Shown one piece after another: positions 43,110 to 55,021 of a DNA stretch of 64,000 bases. Location: positions 40,429 through 104,428 of the forward strand of contig VZQC01000286.1 of assembly GCA_009823505.1 (NCBI GenBank), given 5' to 3'. Each line of letters starts with the position of its first letter. The stretch's first letter is position 1. The position numbers were made by a program, and so were the translations under genes. Origin of the DNA: Rhizomys pruinosus (lineage: Eukaryota > Chordata > Mammalia > Rodentia > Spalacidae). A model generated the notes under the pieces. It searched no databases. It had not been told where the DNA came from and saw only the letters and a program-made list of their open reading frames with translations.

Positions 43110-43416
43110 TGTATTAGTTACTTTTCTGTTGCTGTGATACAATATGACCAAAAGCAACTAAAGGAAGAAGGCTTATTTTAGCTTTCATTTTCAGAGAGTT
43201 AGAGTTCGTAATAGTGAGGAAGCCAGAGCAGGAAGCTGAGAAAGAGTGAAATTGAAGTGGGAAGATGCTATGAAGTCTGAAATCCCACCTCCACTGACAT
43301 ACTTCCTCCAGCAAGGCTGTGCCTCCCAAACCTCCCCAAACAATGCCACCAACTGGGACCAAGTATTCAAATACCAAAGCCTTCTAGGATCATTTGTCAT
43401 TCAAACCACCAATCAC
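43110..43416 (-). mobile_element. ORR1-type (MaLR) LTR
   Basis: Antisense: left 'tgtattagttacttttctgt', right 'caaaccaccaatca'. In sense it gives 'ggtggtttgaatgac' and 'cagttggtggcattg', like the plus-strand copies at 31910 and 34103. Confidence 0.78.
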
Positions 43417-43479
43417 ATTCTTCTTTCCTGAATAACCTGGATAACTGTTATTTAGGTTTCCACTTCAAAATTTGGTCAG

Positions 43480-43990
43480 AAACATGGGAAAACTGTAAAA
43501 GAAGCTGGGCACAGAGAGTATATATAGTATGATTCTATTTATGTGATTTTTGTCTGCAAATGTATTATGCGTGTTTTTTGTGTGCAGGTGCATAAGTGTA
43601 TCCTACTGTGCATACATGTGTATTTACATGTGTAGAGAGGCCAGAGAAAAACATCACATGGTCATTCCTTACGATCTGTTCACTTTAGTTTGGGGGACAG
43701 GGTCCTTCACTTGCAGGGCACTCATCAATTAGACTCAGCTGATTGGCCAGCAGGCTCTAGACATCTGCCTGCTTCACCCTTCCTAGTACATGCCACCATG
43801 TCTGGAATTTTTTTTTCCTTATGGATTCTGGGGATTGAACTCAAGTTGTGATTCCAAGGAAAGGATAATACTGACTGAGCCATCTCTTCAGCCCTATTTA
43901 TGTAAAATGCTACAATGGGCAAAACTAATCTAGAGTGACATTAATCAGATCAGTGGTTGACTGAGGCTAGAAGTCATGGTGATTATGAGG
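43480..43990 (+). mobile_element. Ancient L1M-type 3' UTR, split by a B4-like SINE
   Basis: 'tagtatgattctatttatgt' before, and 'gggcaaaactaatctagagt' with 'cagatcagtggttgactga' after, the SINE at 43546-43892. ctatttatgt appears on both sides of the SINE as its TSD. Confidence 0.65.
43546..43892 (-). mobile_element. B4/RSINE-type SINE
   Basis: Antisense: 'gagaggccagagaaaaacat', 'ttgggggacagggtccttca', 'cacatctgcctgcttca'-like text, 'agtacatgccaccatgtctg', and head 'tgagccatctcttcagccc'. Confidence 0.75.
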
Positions 43991-44584
43991 TTATCTGAAA
44001 TTGTTAAGAATGACAATGATCCTTGTTCCTTAGATATAATACTGATATAATTATAAGTAAAGTATGTGAATCCTGTGCCCACCTTCAAAATGATCTGGGG
44101 TTGGGGATTTCTAAAACAAGACCAACCAACAATTGCTGAAGCTGAATATTGCATGTATGGCAAAAATATGCTATTATTCTTCACTTCTAGTATGTATGAA
44201 TACTTCTAGACCCAACTTCAAAACATCAAAATAAGGCATAAGTGAATTTCAGATGAATGTTTCTTCTCCTCATGAAAGATTTTAATCAATTTTGGAGGAC
44301 ATAGAATCATTAAAGACTCCTTTCATTCATTTCCTTTATATATACTCATTTTGCATAATGAATGTACATTGAGGAATAAAGACTCCAATGAGCCCTACAG
44401 CCAAGATGCTTGCACTGTAAGGCAGAAAACCAATTCCCATAACAGTTAAGTAAATACACTATACAGTAAGTTTAACACAGTTACCAAGGGAAAAACTGAG
44501 CAGAGGCAGGAGACTGGAAGTGGTAAAAGGTGAAGCTTAGGCAGGCTTCTTGTGCAGTTGAAGGTTTCAGGTGGGTCTTTGTGA

Positions 44585-44880
44585 TAATTAATATCAATCG
44601 TCAGTTTAACAGGATTCCAAATCACATAGCAGATATACCTTTGGAAATGTCTCTGTAGAAGTTTCTAGATTGGATTAATTGAGATGGAAAGAGTGACCCT
44701 GAATGTGGGAAGCTAGATTCTATGGGTTATGTCCCAGACTGAATAAAAAAAAAAAAGAGAAAGTGAGCTGAGAGCCAGCATTCATCTCAATGATTCCTGA
44801 TTCTCTGGAAATGCCCTCTGTTATACAGAACTTTCCTCTGAGTCAGACAGATACCATTTTCCTGAGCTCAGCTGTCCTAC
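44585..44880 (+). mobile_element. ERVL-class LTR (diverged)
   Basis: 'ataattaatatcaatcgtca' at the start, 'ccctgaatgtgggaagcta', 'ccagactgaataaaaaaa' and 'gagctgagagccagcattca'. Related to the one at 49765. The right end is unclear. Confidence 0.6.
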
Positions 44881-45297
44881 TTGCCAAAAATCATCAGAGC
44901 TGGGCTTGCTGATTGTTGGAGAACCCTCTCCACCTCATAGAAGGACAGGCAGGGATAGTCATGGATCTCTTACCTGAGTATGTTATCACACTTCCAACCT
45001 GGAGTGGGCAATTTGGCCCTAATTTCATGTGGGGAAAAAGGCTAGAATCTGTTTTCTGGGGAAGATGATGAGAGGAATTTTCCATTTTTGTAATTATGGG
45101 GAAGCTATCCATGGTTGGGTGAAAACTTTCTGATGTGGCCTTAGGGTAAAGCACAACATTCCACTAAATAACCCTTTACCGATTGCTCTGTAAGCCCAAT
45201 ACATTTGTGGGGTTCCCAGAGTGGATGTTGGTGGAATCATGCTTGGTTTGGCATTGGGAGCAAGGGAGGAGGGGGTAGATATTGTGTGTATCTCTCT

Positions 45298-45501
45298 CCC
45301 ATGAGAGTATTTTTTAATTAATTTATTATTTTTTAATGTGTATGAGTGTACTGTCTGCATGTAAGTTGGTACACCCGTGTCATGCAATGCCACGGAGGTC
45401 AGAAGAGGGCATCAGATTCCCCTGGAACTAGAATTAAAGATAGTTCTTAGCCACCATGTGGGTGTTGGGAATCAAACCCGGGTCCCCATGAGAGTATTTT
45501 T
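45298..45501 (-). mobile_element. 5'-truncated B2 SINE with a perfect TSD
   Basis: B2 antisense 45315-45484 stops at the B box (aatcaaacccgggtc) and lacks the 5' head. The 17-bp TSD cccatgagagtattttt lies at 45298-45314 and 45485-45501 without mismatch. The truncation removes the A box. Confidence 0.95.
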
Positions 45502-46539
45502 AATAACACATACCTCATACACATACTCAGGGGTGTATTATTTAGGTTATTGCAAATTCTGTCAAGTTGACAGCATCATAGCATTGCAGATGAAGAGCTC
45601 TTATCATAGAGAAATTTACACGCAGGAGCATTCCAAGGTTCAAATTAAAGGAAAGATATTGGAGATCATCAACAAGTGAAGGAGTGAGGGGGACAGTGAG
45701 AAACGGTGGGTGCTGATGGGTCTTGAACAATTACTGTAGTACCTTTAGCTTTTACTTTGATCTGTGTGGTGCAACCCTTCTGTAAGGTTGAGAACAGACT
45801 CGAGAAGTCAAGATTCATAGGGAAGGGGAATGCATGAACAGATTCCTGTGGTCATCTCATCTGTCCCTTCAGTCCTCTCTTATGTGCTGTATATACACCA
45901 CTCTAAATCCTAGTATTTGTAGTCAAGGACACCCTTTTCATTTCTAGCTCACCAGCCTCCCTGAAAATATCCTTCTTCTTGAGTGCTATGCATGCTACCA
46001 GAGGGAAAAAGTAATCAACATTATCCTGCTGTGAATCCTGTGAACTACAGCAACAACTGACCTGGCAAGATATGCTCACCAGTGCAATAGTGGTGCAAAT
46101 ATTATGGGAGTAACCAGCCACTCTTTAACTGGATTTAAGGTCCACTTCCTAGAATGGACCATACCTAGTATTCATATCAGGCGTAGCAAACTGTGGCTAG
46201 ACTGGTCATAGAACATAGTGGAGAATCTAATACTAGTTTTCTGTTAAATAGTTATTGTATTAAGATTATTCCTAATGACTTATTTTTATACTCATAGATT
46301 AATGCATGTCTTGACTCTCACCAGAGAAGTTTCCTTATAGGCAGCAGATGGTGACTAAAACAGAAATCCACAGCTGAGAATAAAGTGCTGCAGACTTCTT
46401 ATTCCCAAACAAGACACCTATATCAAACTTTTGCTTTCAAAGGCTCAGTGATCACTGCAGAAGATGAGGTTGAAAGATTGTAAGAGCCATAGTTGGTGGG
46501 TGACTACAAGGAAGCAGAGTTTCTTCCAGTCGAAGGTTA
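45502..46539. other. No recognised feature (unique DNA)
   Basis: No SINE, LTR or L1 landmark was recognised, and no supportable exon. Confidence 0.45.
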
Positions 46540-46890
46540 GTTACTCATGTAAACTTACAACAATGGTGTCAGCATGTCCAAATCCCATGTACCCTCCAAC
46601 CAGACAAAAATCCCAGCATAGACATGAAGAAGTGAATAAGAAACCCCAACCCAATCTATGGAACTTTTGACAACTGATGGCTGCTGGGAGGGGCTTAGAC
46701 AGTCTCTTTCAAGTCTGTGACTCTTGCTATGTTAAAACTAGTCTTCAGTGGATGGATGCACACTGAAGGACATTTGAGGGCTTTATAGGATATATTTGGT
46801 GGTTGGGTGGGGGAAGTTCAGATTGGGGAAGGGTTTTACATAGCATCAAATTATAGTTTATAAGAACTAGAAACTTTCAATAAAAATATC
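46540..46890 (+). mobile_element. L1 (Lx-like) 3' UTR
   Basis: 'tgtcagcatgtccaaatccc', 'caaccagacaaaaatcccag', 'caactgatggctgctgggag', 'cttcagtggatggatgcaca', ending near 'ttcaataaaaa' (AATAAA). Confidence 0.78.
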
Positions 46891-46934
46891 CTTCACTTTG
46901 AAACACAGTCATCCCTGCCACCCAACTACAGCTC

Positions 46935-46960
46935 TTGGATCATCATCATCAACATCATCA
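46935..46960. repeat. Short (ATC)n
   Basis: 'atcatcatcatcaacatcat', imperfect. Confidence 0.75.
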
Positions 46961-47049
46961 GCTTGGAGTAATCCCTAGTTTTCTCTTTCAATTATGTAAG
47001 CTAGGTGATAAGAAATGACAGGTGAGGTTCAATAGCTTGATTTCATCAT

Positions 47050-47140
47050 CCCACATTGTATACGTATGTAACATTGTATCCCATGAATATATACAATTAT
47101 GATTTGTCCATTAAAAAGATGTTAGAAAAAGAAATAAAAA
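47050..47140 (+). mobile_element. Possible ancient L1 3' end
   Basis: 'atgaatatatacaattatga' and 'tttgtccattaaaaaga' resemble old L1 termini. Confidence 0.45.
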
Positions 47141-48544
47141 TTCATGTCAGACCAGAGGGAAGACTGAAAGCTGTGGAGGTACAGAAAAGATTTTTGAAAT
47201 ATTTTGAAGGTGTAATGAGAATTTCCTATCTAATTTAAGAATGTGAACCAAGAAAGTGACAGAGAGTGAATGTCCCCAAGTGTTGGGCTCTGAGTAAATG
47301 GGGAGATGGGTTGCTTTTGATATGGGAAGACTGCTATAGGTATCCAGGTCTAGGTAAAAAGATGGGTTCATAAACCTTCCATTGTGCAAGCCAGATGTTA
47401 TGTCTATACAATAGCATTCTAAAAACTACAAAGTGCCTTTTCTATCATAGCAAATTTGAAAAGGTATTAAGGAATATACGAAGTCGGAACTGTATATTTG
47501 CAGGGCATTTTGTGTGATGTTGGCAGGTAATGGCAAAATGCTCTCTATTCTCCGTGGCATCCTAATTTTTCATGCCTAAAATGCACCTGCATGATTGAGA
47601 ATGTGTTTGCTTCCTTTCAGGCTGTGGCTGGTGACTGTAGCAAGAGGATTGTTGTAGAGCAATTTGTTATTACAGCTTAAAATGGTGGAAGAGTTTCTTG
47701 TAAACTCAAGCCTGGCATCCATCCTAATCTGATTTTTACTTGCTGTGACTCAGGAGTGATGTTGACTTTCTTCACAGCTGACATTTTATAGTATTAGCTT
47801 CCCCTTTTATTTATTTGGTTTTGCTTTCTTTGCCATTTTGGTAGCTTACTTTTCGTCTTCTCATGAGAGGCAAGGATTATGATGTAAATTGTGGATAACA
47901 GATTATGATAGTGCTTATTTAGTGTGGTCTTTGAATTACACAAAGAATAGTTTCTTTTTTTATAAGGAATTCTTAATAGAAGTACCTGTTCAGTTAATTT
48001 GGTTATTAATGTGTGAGAGTATTCACGGCCGGGTACAGGGTATTTGGGGCCAACAACAGAGAGCACAATTCCAAGTAGATATTATCTCTTTTTTTTTTCA
48101 CAACATTGTTATTCACTATCAGTATCCCATTATACTTTTCTCAGTCATTTTCTGTTATTATCTCAAACCCTGAGCAATACAAAAGTATTGGGTATTAACA
48201 AATTATCCAAATACATGTTCTTTTAAAAAATATTGTATTACTAATTCCAAGGTCAAAGATTCTTAATAATTTCCTGTAGTTTCTATTAGGTCCTTCAGTA
48301 GCTGTGTTCTTTATTCCTCTTTTGTGTTTTCATCCAATTAGAAGTAACCCTATATGAAAGATATGATAATTTGACAGATATTAAGTTGCTATCTTGTTCA
48401 GCTTGGACCTGTAGACTAGATTGTGTGGCTTCAATGGCATTTATTTCTCAAGGTTCTGGAGGTTGCAAGTCCATGTGTCAAAATGGCAATGTATTTGCTT
48501 CACAATAAGTATCTCTGCCCTGGCATATAGTCACTTCTTTTTAT
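47141..48544. other. No recognised feature (unique DNA)
   Basis: AT-rich with short chance frames only. Confidence 0.45.
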
Positions 48545-49130
48545 ATAATATAACTTCTTATTATTAAACTTTTTCCATAGGTCATACATCATTTCTCAAT
48601 CTAATCTAGAGTTGCTTCCCTTTCCATGCCCCCCACTCCACTCGAGTCCCTGCACTGTCATAAATGTTCTGTATCTTTTTCTGAGTCTTTCCAGAGATTT
48701 TTTCCAGTTCTTTTGTTGTTGTTCTCTCCAACTTGTATTAATAGAGTATATATACACATATACATAGTTATATATACATATATACATATATATATATATA
48801 TACATGCATACACATATCACTTGAACTGGAGGATTTTTTTTTCCTAAAAGATGTCATGTTTTCCTTAAGGAAGTTCTCGAAAGTTCCTCCTTGGCAATCC
48901 CAAACAACTATCAATCCTGCACTTTTGATCCACATGGGGGTCTTTCCCTCCCATGGTCCACCAAATGAAGTCCAGTAAACACACATCCTGTCACGATCCC
49001 CCTGCACTGGCCTCTGTGCTACAGCCCAGGTAGTCCCACAATAGTTAGCCACTTCTTTACTGTGGCCTCTGAAGCACCTGCTCTCTCCTCATAATGACTA
49101 GGTGTTTCACAGCATCCCAGCTCTCATGAT
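48545..49130 (-). mobile_element. L1 3' UTR with an internal TA-rich microsatellite
   Basis: Antisense: 'catacatcatttctcaatct', 'ccccccactccactcgag', 'tcttttgttgttgttctctc', a (TA/TACA)n at 48748-48812, 'agatgtcatgttttccttaa', 'cctccttggcaatcccaaac' and 'ggtccaccaaatgaagtcca'. Shares blocks with 32498-32945. Confidence 0.75.
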
Positions 49131-49464
49131 TTATCAGGACTTTAGCATGTGAACTTGGAGGACTGGTATTCAGTCCTTGCCAGTCACCTTTCAGTGAGAT
49201 TTGTTATACAACTGACATGGTTATTTGCTTTGGGCATGGGAAATTATCTGTTAGAGTGAGCTTTAAACGGAAATAGCAGGGGTGTCTTATCTTTCTCTCA
49301 TTCAGCAGGAGGTAGAATACTGAGAAGCTAGTGAATGACAGAGGAAGGGGCAAGGAGGGCCAGGAGAGTGGTATTACAGGCAGGGATACCTGAGCTGCCT
49401 GTTGGGTTTGTGGAAATTTTGTAGATTCTAGGTATGTTTCAAATGGAGAACTCATAGGATTTTT

Positions 49465-49760
49465 CTAATTGAATTGGTTATTTTTCTTGTTGCTTTGACA
49501 AAATTTCTGACAAAGACAACTTAAAGAAGGAAGGTTTTATTTTGGCTCAGTTTATGTTACCATGGAGGGAAGGGTGTAAGGAAATGGAGTTGGATAATAA
49601 AACCTCAAGGCTGGTCCCCAGTGACTCGCTTCAAGGCAGCACCAAGGTTCTGCCTCCTAAAGGTTCACTAGTCTTCTAAAAGATCACCATCAGGTAGGGG
49701 CCATGTGTTTAAAAACACATGAACGTATGGGGGTCATTTAATATTCAAACTATGACATTG
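49465..49760 (-). mobile_element. MaLR-type LTR, diverged
   Basis: 'ttcttgttgctttgacaaaa', 'ggaaggttttattttggctc', 'ggggccatgtgtttaaaaa', 'caaactatgaca'. Same layout as 43110 and 62555. Confidence 0.65.
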
Positions 49761-49764
49761 ATGG

Positions 49765-50105
49765 ATAACTGTGATGTGTTAATCTTCATCATCAACTTGG
49801 CTGGATTTGATGTCACCTAACATACATACCTCTAGATGTACATTTCAAGATGGTTTAAATTTAGGAAGGATGAGCCACCTTGAACATGGGTGGTGCCACC
49901 CTATGGTCTGGGTTTCCAGGGTAAATAAAAAAAGAATACAGAGAGAGCCAGTGGAGCACTAGCAGTTGCCTCGTGGACCTGCTGCCGGGACTGCCCCACC
50001 AAGATGGTCTGTGTCCTCTCAGAACAAGAGCCAGAATAAAACTTTCACTCCTAAAGTGGCTTTTTTCAGCTATTTTGTCTAGGCAGCAAGAAAATTAAGA
50101 AGTAT
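49765..50105 (+). mobile_element. ERVL-class LTR
   Basis: 'gtgttaatcttcatcatcaa', 'cttgaacatgggtggtgcc', 'tccagggtaaataaaaaaa', 'gagagccagtggagcacta' and 'caagagccagaataaaac' (AATAAA). It lies directly next to the antisense LTR at 49465. Confidence 0.65.
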
Positions 50106-50391
50106 AATTAATCATATGATGTGGATCAAAGATAACTGAAAGGGATTTTGGCCTGAGTTACTAGAATAACGTAGTTCCAAAGCAGGGTGTTTTCGCAGGG
50201 CTGTCCTAGGATACTGAGGAAAACAGAGTTTGGCAGAATGAAGTGTCATTCAGCAAGAGAAAGCCACCTTTCTCCATCTTGTTCACAGTCTTCTGGTCAG
50301 ATTACAGATAGAATCTACCACTAGACATTTTCCAGATCTTGCTAGTAAATGAAAAATGCAGGAAAGGTGAAATGGTATGTGCTTATGTACT

Positions 50392-50529
50392 GAACCCAGA
50401 CTTCAAATCCCAAATAGAATATGTTGCTGGGCTTTCCTAAATGGTTTATGTGTCAGTAATGAACACAGACTTCAAGTCCCAAATAGAATATATTGCTGGA
50501 TTTTCCTCAATGATATTTTCAATTTCAAT
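50392..50529. repeat. Two-copy 69-bp tandem duplication
   Basis: 'gaacccagacttcaaatccc' at 50392 and 'gaacacagacttcaagtccc' at 50461; similarity continues through 'aaatagaatatrttgctggr'. About 85-90% alike by eye. Confidence 0.85.
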
Positions 50530-50878
50530 ATTTATGTGAATATACCTTTATTAAAGAAAAATTGAATCCAACTTTTGTTTAAGACTGAATTAAAGTAATT
50601 CTCATTTATACACATTTTAAATTTCCTGAGCCGGATGATCAAAATATCCAGTGCAGCTATTGAATAATAAGGTTGATTAATAAAGTGCAAGGAAACACAT
50701 TCTTGATTCTTTATAGTTCAGCTTCCTCTCTTCTAGGTTGAACCCAAATAGCAATTCTATTTCACTCAAATTTCATCTTTTAAATTCTATGCTTTCTTCT
50801 TTGAAGTCATGACATTTCTAAATTACAAAATTTAAAGTAATTAAGGTTTATAAGAAATGCAATACTTGGTTGTTGGTA

Positions 50879-52056
50879 CTAGCATCCACATATGAGGGAC
50901 ACCATTTGTCGTTTGTTTTTCTGGGACTGTGTTACTTCACTTAACATAATGTCTTCCAGCTCCATCCATTTACCTGCAAATTTCATGATGTTGTCCCTCT
51001 TTACTGCTGCATAGTATTCCATTGTATACATGTACCACATTTTCTCTATCCACTCGTCAGTTGAAGGGCACCTGGGCTGGTTCCAGCTTTTTGCTATTGT
51101 GAACAGAGCTGCAATAAACATAGCTGTGCATGTATCTTTGCAGTAAGTTGTGTCTTGTGGGTATATACCCAGGAGTGGTATGACTGGGTCAAATGGAAGG
51201 CTCATTTTGAGTCTTCTAAGGGTTCTCCACACTGCTTTCCACAGTGGCTGTACAAGTTTACATTCCCACCAGCAATGGATGAGTGTTCCCCTTTCCCCAC
51301 AACCTCTCCAGCACTTGGTATCATTCGTGTTCCTGATCCTAGCCAGTCTTATTGGAGTAAGGTGATATCTCAGAGTGGTTTTAATTTGCATTTCCTTAAT
51401 TATCAGAGATGTTGAACACTTCTTAAGATGTTTCTCGGCCATCTCTAACTCCTCCTCTGTGAAGTCTCTATTCAGATCTTTGCTCCATCTTTTGAATGAT
51501 TCATTTGTTTTCTTTCTTCTTTGTTTTTTGAGTAGCTTGTATACTCTGGAAATTAATGCTTTGTCAGATGTATCTGCTGTGAAGGTTTCCTCCCACTCTG
51601 TGGGTCTTCTCCTCACTTCCTTTATTGCTTCCTTTGATGTACAGAAGCTTTTGAGTTTAATGAGGTCCCATTTGTCAATTGTCGATCTTATTTCTTGTGC
51701 AGCTGCTGTCTGATTTAGGAAGTCTTTTCCTACACCTATGTCTTGTAGTCTGCTGCCAAGCTTCTCTTCTATCACCTCCAGAGTTTGGGGTTTCACGTTG
51801 AGGTCTTTGGTCCATCTGGAGTTGACCTTTGTACAAGGTGAGAGGTAGGGGTTTAATTTCATTCTTCTACAAGTGGTGATCCAGTTTTGCCAGCACCACT
51901 TGCTGAAGATGCTGTCTTTCTTCCATTGTGTCTTCTTGGCCCCCTTGTCAAATATGAGGTGGCTGAAATTGTATGAGCTCAGGTTTGGATCTTCAGTTTT
52001 ATTCCATTGGTCAACTGGTCTGTTTTTGTGCCAGTACCAGGCTGTCTTTATGCCCA
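50879..52056 (-). pseudogene. L1 ORF2 C-terminal part (inverted segment), open
   Basis: About 390 codons without a stop, from GIKTAWYWHKN (about 52050) to the natural stop at 50879-50881 (ends SLICGC). It covers the region after the reverse transcriptase and the Cys-rich tail: CWRGCGERGTLIHCWWEC (Cys-x3-Cys-x7-His-x4-Cys) and the later PLLGIYPQD and KMWYMYTMEYYAAVK. The frame runs on past the junction to a Met at 52237, but those extra 60 residues are not ORF2. EN and RT are absent, so it is inactive. Confidence 0.93.
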
Positions 52057-53357
52057 TAGAACAGGAGAAATATGACAATGTGGGTCGCTCCCCAACTGTA
52101 AATTGGAGACAACTATTGTAGAGGTATCTCTTATAAACCGGTAAAACTGCTTTCTTTAATTGACTACTAGACATGGAACTGTGAAGGATACCTCTGTTCA
52201 GCAACCAATATAATACTAAAGTCCTAGGGCTATGCACTCAGGCAAAATATATTAATACAGGAGCTCTGACATCAGCAATGGATTGTTCTACCAGGTGGAT
52301 TTTGGCCAGGGGATCCAAGGCCCAACAAAAGGTAAGGGCTCCTTGCCTCTAAGTTGGGATACCTACAGGAGGAGAGGCATAAGACCCTGCTGCCGAAGAC
52401 CTGACGTTAACATGGGAAGGATATATTGAGACCACACATGCAATGTTACAGATGGCCTCTGGAATGCCAGAGAGTGTTACCAAGGCCACTAAAACCAATA
52501 AAGCAAATATGGGTCTCCCTGAGTCAAGCAAGACTCAACCGTCAGCACAGATACCACCTCACCTGCCTGGAAATACTGTGCGCAGAGGCAACCATTGTCC
52601 TGTATATCCCAAATCTAATTGGCTATTGGCTCTCCCCTGGAGGAAATAACCCATGGCTGATGCCACAAGCTTACATCCTCTACAGGTTAGATGTTATAAG
52701 CCACATAAGACCCTGTCATATTTAACGGGGGGGAAATTGTAATTCAGGATTAACACTATCCAAACATGTGTCTATGCTAAAGTAACCTACCATAACCATT
52801 TAGCCCTGCTTAAATACCTATATATCTAATTGCTTGTTCTTCATTAGTAGGATCGAAAGGTTATTCCTGGACAAACTTTCAGCCCTGAAAGGAAACAGCC
52901 AGAATTGACCAGATCCAAGTCAACAGCTCCAGAGAGAGTGGACTGTTTTACTCTCATCCACCTGTGCCCTTTTTCTAAGCCTAGGGAACAACCTGCGGAA
53001 GAGGGGGCGTGGTAGAATGTAAGGGCTGCGATTGGGGTGAATGGTGAAACTACAGCAATTAGCTGGACACTCATTTGATCAACTTGTATTGAACAAAAAC
53101 CTGTCACCCCCACTGGATGGTGGGGCTGTAGGTGTTTGGGCACAACAGCCTGCAATAGGTTTATGCATGAAAATGCACATTATTAACAAAAAAATAGCTA
53201 AAATGAAAAAAAAAAAAAAACTGAGAGAAGGAAGCAGGACAGTATGGCAGAATGCATGATCTGGGATGGAGTGGGGGTGGGGGAGGGAAAGGGAAATAAG
53301 CCTGAACTGAATTGGAAAAAAATGTATGAAATGCACAAAGCATCAATAAATTAATTT
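52057..53357 (+). mobile_element. L1 3' UTR-like segment of the twin-primed insertion
   Basis: About 1.3 kb. Blocks 'ggcctctggaatgccagaga' (52453), 'aattggctattggctctccc' (about 52617) and 'gcggaagagggggcgtgg' (about 52995) recur in the minus-strand retroposon at 60034-60975. The last 100 bp (gcagaatgcatgatctggga, G-rich run, 'atgaaatgcacaaagcatc', AATAAA) is instead shared with the L1 3' ends at 27950, 32498 and 48545. An internal A-run lies at 53206-53220. No viral or host protein was recognised. Confidence 0.7.
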
Positions 53358-53390
53358 AAAAAAAAAAAAAAAAAAGAAATGCAATACTTG

Positions 53391-53724
53391 AATCATAGTT
53401 ACAAATTTAGATTCAGTATTCTCTGATCACCATTCTGTAAAACTTTTCATTGTAGCCTTTTAGCTAAAAATGACTGTATGTCCTTCCTCTCTTTCCTCCC
53501 CCTCCTCCTTCTCCCCCCTCCTTTAGTTACTGTTATTTAAAATCCTGTGATACTAAGTTATAACACAGTTTTCTGTCCGATTTTGAGAATATCAAGATAT
53601 TTTGGCAGGATTGTCGATTTATTGGGAAATGTTTGTCCCCTCTTTTGCATCTTTTGCTTTCAAATTGGCAGTGGAAACGGTTACCATCTGGCACCAGGTA
53701 CCTTCTATAGCTGTTTACTTTATT
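53391..53724. other. No recognised feature (unique DNA)
   Basis: Pyrimidine-rich patch at 53480-53524 (cctccccctcctccttctc); otherwise nothing seen. Confidence 0.45.
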
Positions 53725-53912
53725 TTTGGAGATAGAATCTCTCACTGAACCTGGAGCTCAATGATTCAGACTGTCTGGCCATTGAACTCCAAGTAATGAC
53801 CTCCTCAGTGCTCAGGTTATAGGTGCGTGCCCCTACACCTAGCATCTACATTGGTGTCAGAGAATCTGACCTCACAGCAAATACTCTACCCATTGATACA
53901 TCTCCTTAGCCT
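53725..53912 (-). mobile_element. B4/RSINE-like SINE, diverged
   Basis: 'ggagatagaatctctcactg', 'gtgctcaggttataggtgcg', 'catctccttagcct'. Confidence 0.6.
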
Positions 53913-55016
53913 CAGGGTTTTTCTCAAGAACAACTAGACACACCCTCTTTGGTGAAAGCTGAGTCCATGAAATGCTAAACTTACTGAGCGAGTATCTACC
54001 AGTAAGCTTAAGGATAAAGAGGATAACATCTCTTTAATTGTGCCTGTTTGACCTTTAATCCTGTTGTTTGAAGGGCAAGAAATAGTGTTAAAATCTTAGC
54101 TCTAAGTAGAATGACCTTAACTTGGATTTTAAGTTTGTCATTCCATTTTGTCCTATCTTCATAGACTCAAGTGGTTTTACACAATTAAACAAATATCGAG
54201 TTTTCTGTCTTTCACCCTTCTCTGAAAGCAAGCTGGCATTGACTATGCATCAGCTTTGACCTCAAAGGCCCATGGGAGGCCAATACCCAGCATCTACCAC
54301 TTAGAAATATAAACAGTGGCCATCCAAGGACAGGATCATTATTGATCTTTGGATTGGTGTTCTCACTTTAATGTCAGGACTTGGAAGTGTTGACCTTCCA
54401 CCTATATATAGCCCTTGAGATTTTATAAAATGTTTATCTTTTTAAAGTTATAACAATATTAATAACTTGTAGAAAAGAAATGTATTTTTGTTGATAATGG
54501 ACATCATTGCTTAAATAAGCTATGTTTTGCTATTACTTTCTGTTGTGGACATAGTTAGTGAATCCAAAGTACTATTTCTGCTTCTCTCTTGCTACTAGAG
54601 GGTACAAAACTTTATTTAGTTGATAACATGTACAACCCCAGAGGATGAGTCTAAATTAGTGTTCTAAACTGAGAGTTTAACTCAATGCATGAAACTTCCG
54701 TTTTCTTTGGACAATTACTTCCTTTTTAGCCCTTATTTCATAGTAAGTAGCCATGTGGCTTTTGGCCAATGGGATATAAATGTGGGACTTTTGAACAACC
54801 ACCTGGAAAAAAAGTCTTTTTTTTTTCCTTCTTCTTGTCTTCCTTTACTATCCTTTCAATAGTTCTTATCTGTGTAATTTGCATACCTGATAGAATTCCA
54901 CAGGTACATTAAGTCCAATTTTTATTTATATTTTACTCTGTGTTGTTCAGATTGGGTAATTCAGTTATCTCTTTCAAGTTTGCATTTTCATCTGCTCTCT
55001 CAATTCTACTGCTAAA
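53913..55016. other. No recognised feature (unique AT-rich DNA)
   Basis: No landmark repeats or exon-like signals. Confidence 0.45.
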
Positions 55017-55021
55017 CACAT

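Larger units (their letters stand above)
50869..53373 (+). mobile_element. L1 insertion with 5' inversion (twin priming)
   Basis: The perfect 17-bp TSD aagaaatgcaatacttg lies at 50852-50868 and 53374-53390. The poly(A) tail (about 53358-53373) follows AATAAA on plus, so the insertion is in plus orientation. Yet the left 1.2 kb (50869 to about 52056) is ORF2 C-terminal sequence on the minus strand. Right of the junction, 52057-53357 reads in plus as 3' UTR. This is the signature of a twin-primed L1. The perfect TSD and open ORF2 piece argue for recent insertion. Confidence 0.93.

Noticed and set aside
52057..52237. N-terminal 60 residues of the long minus frame ending at 50879
   Set aside because: They lie beyond the L1 inversion junction in 3' UTR-like sequence and are not part of ORF2.
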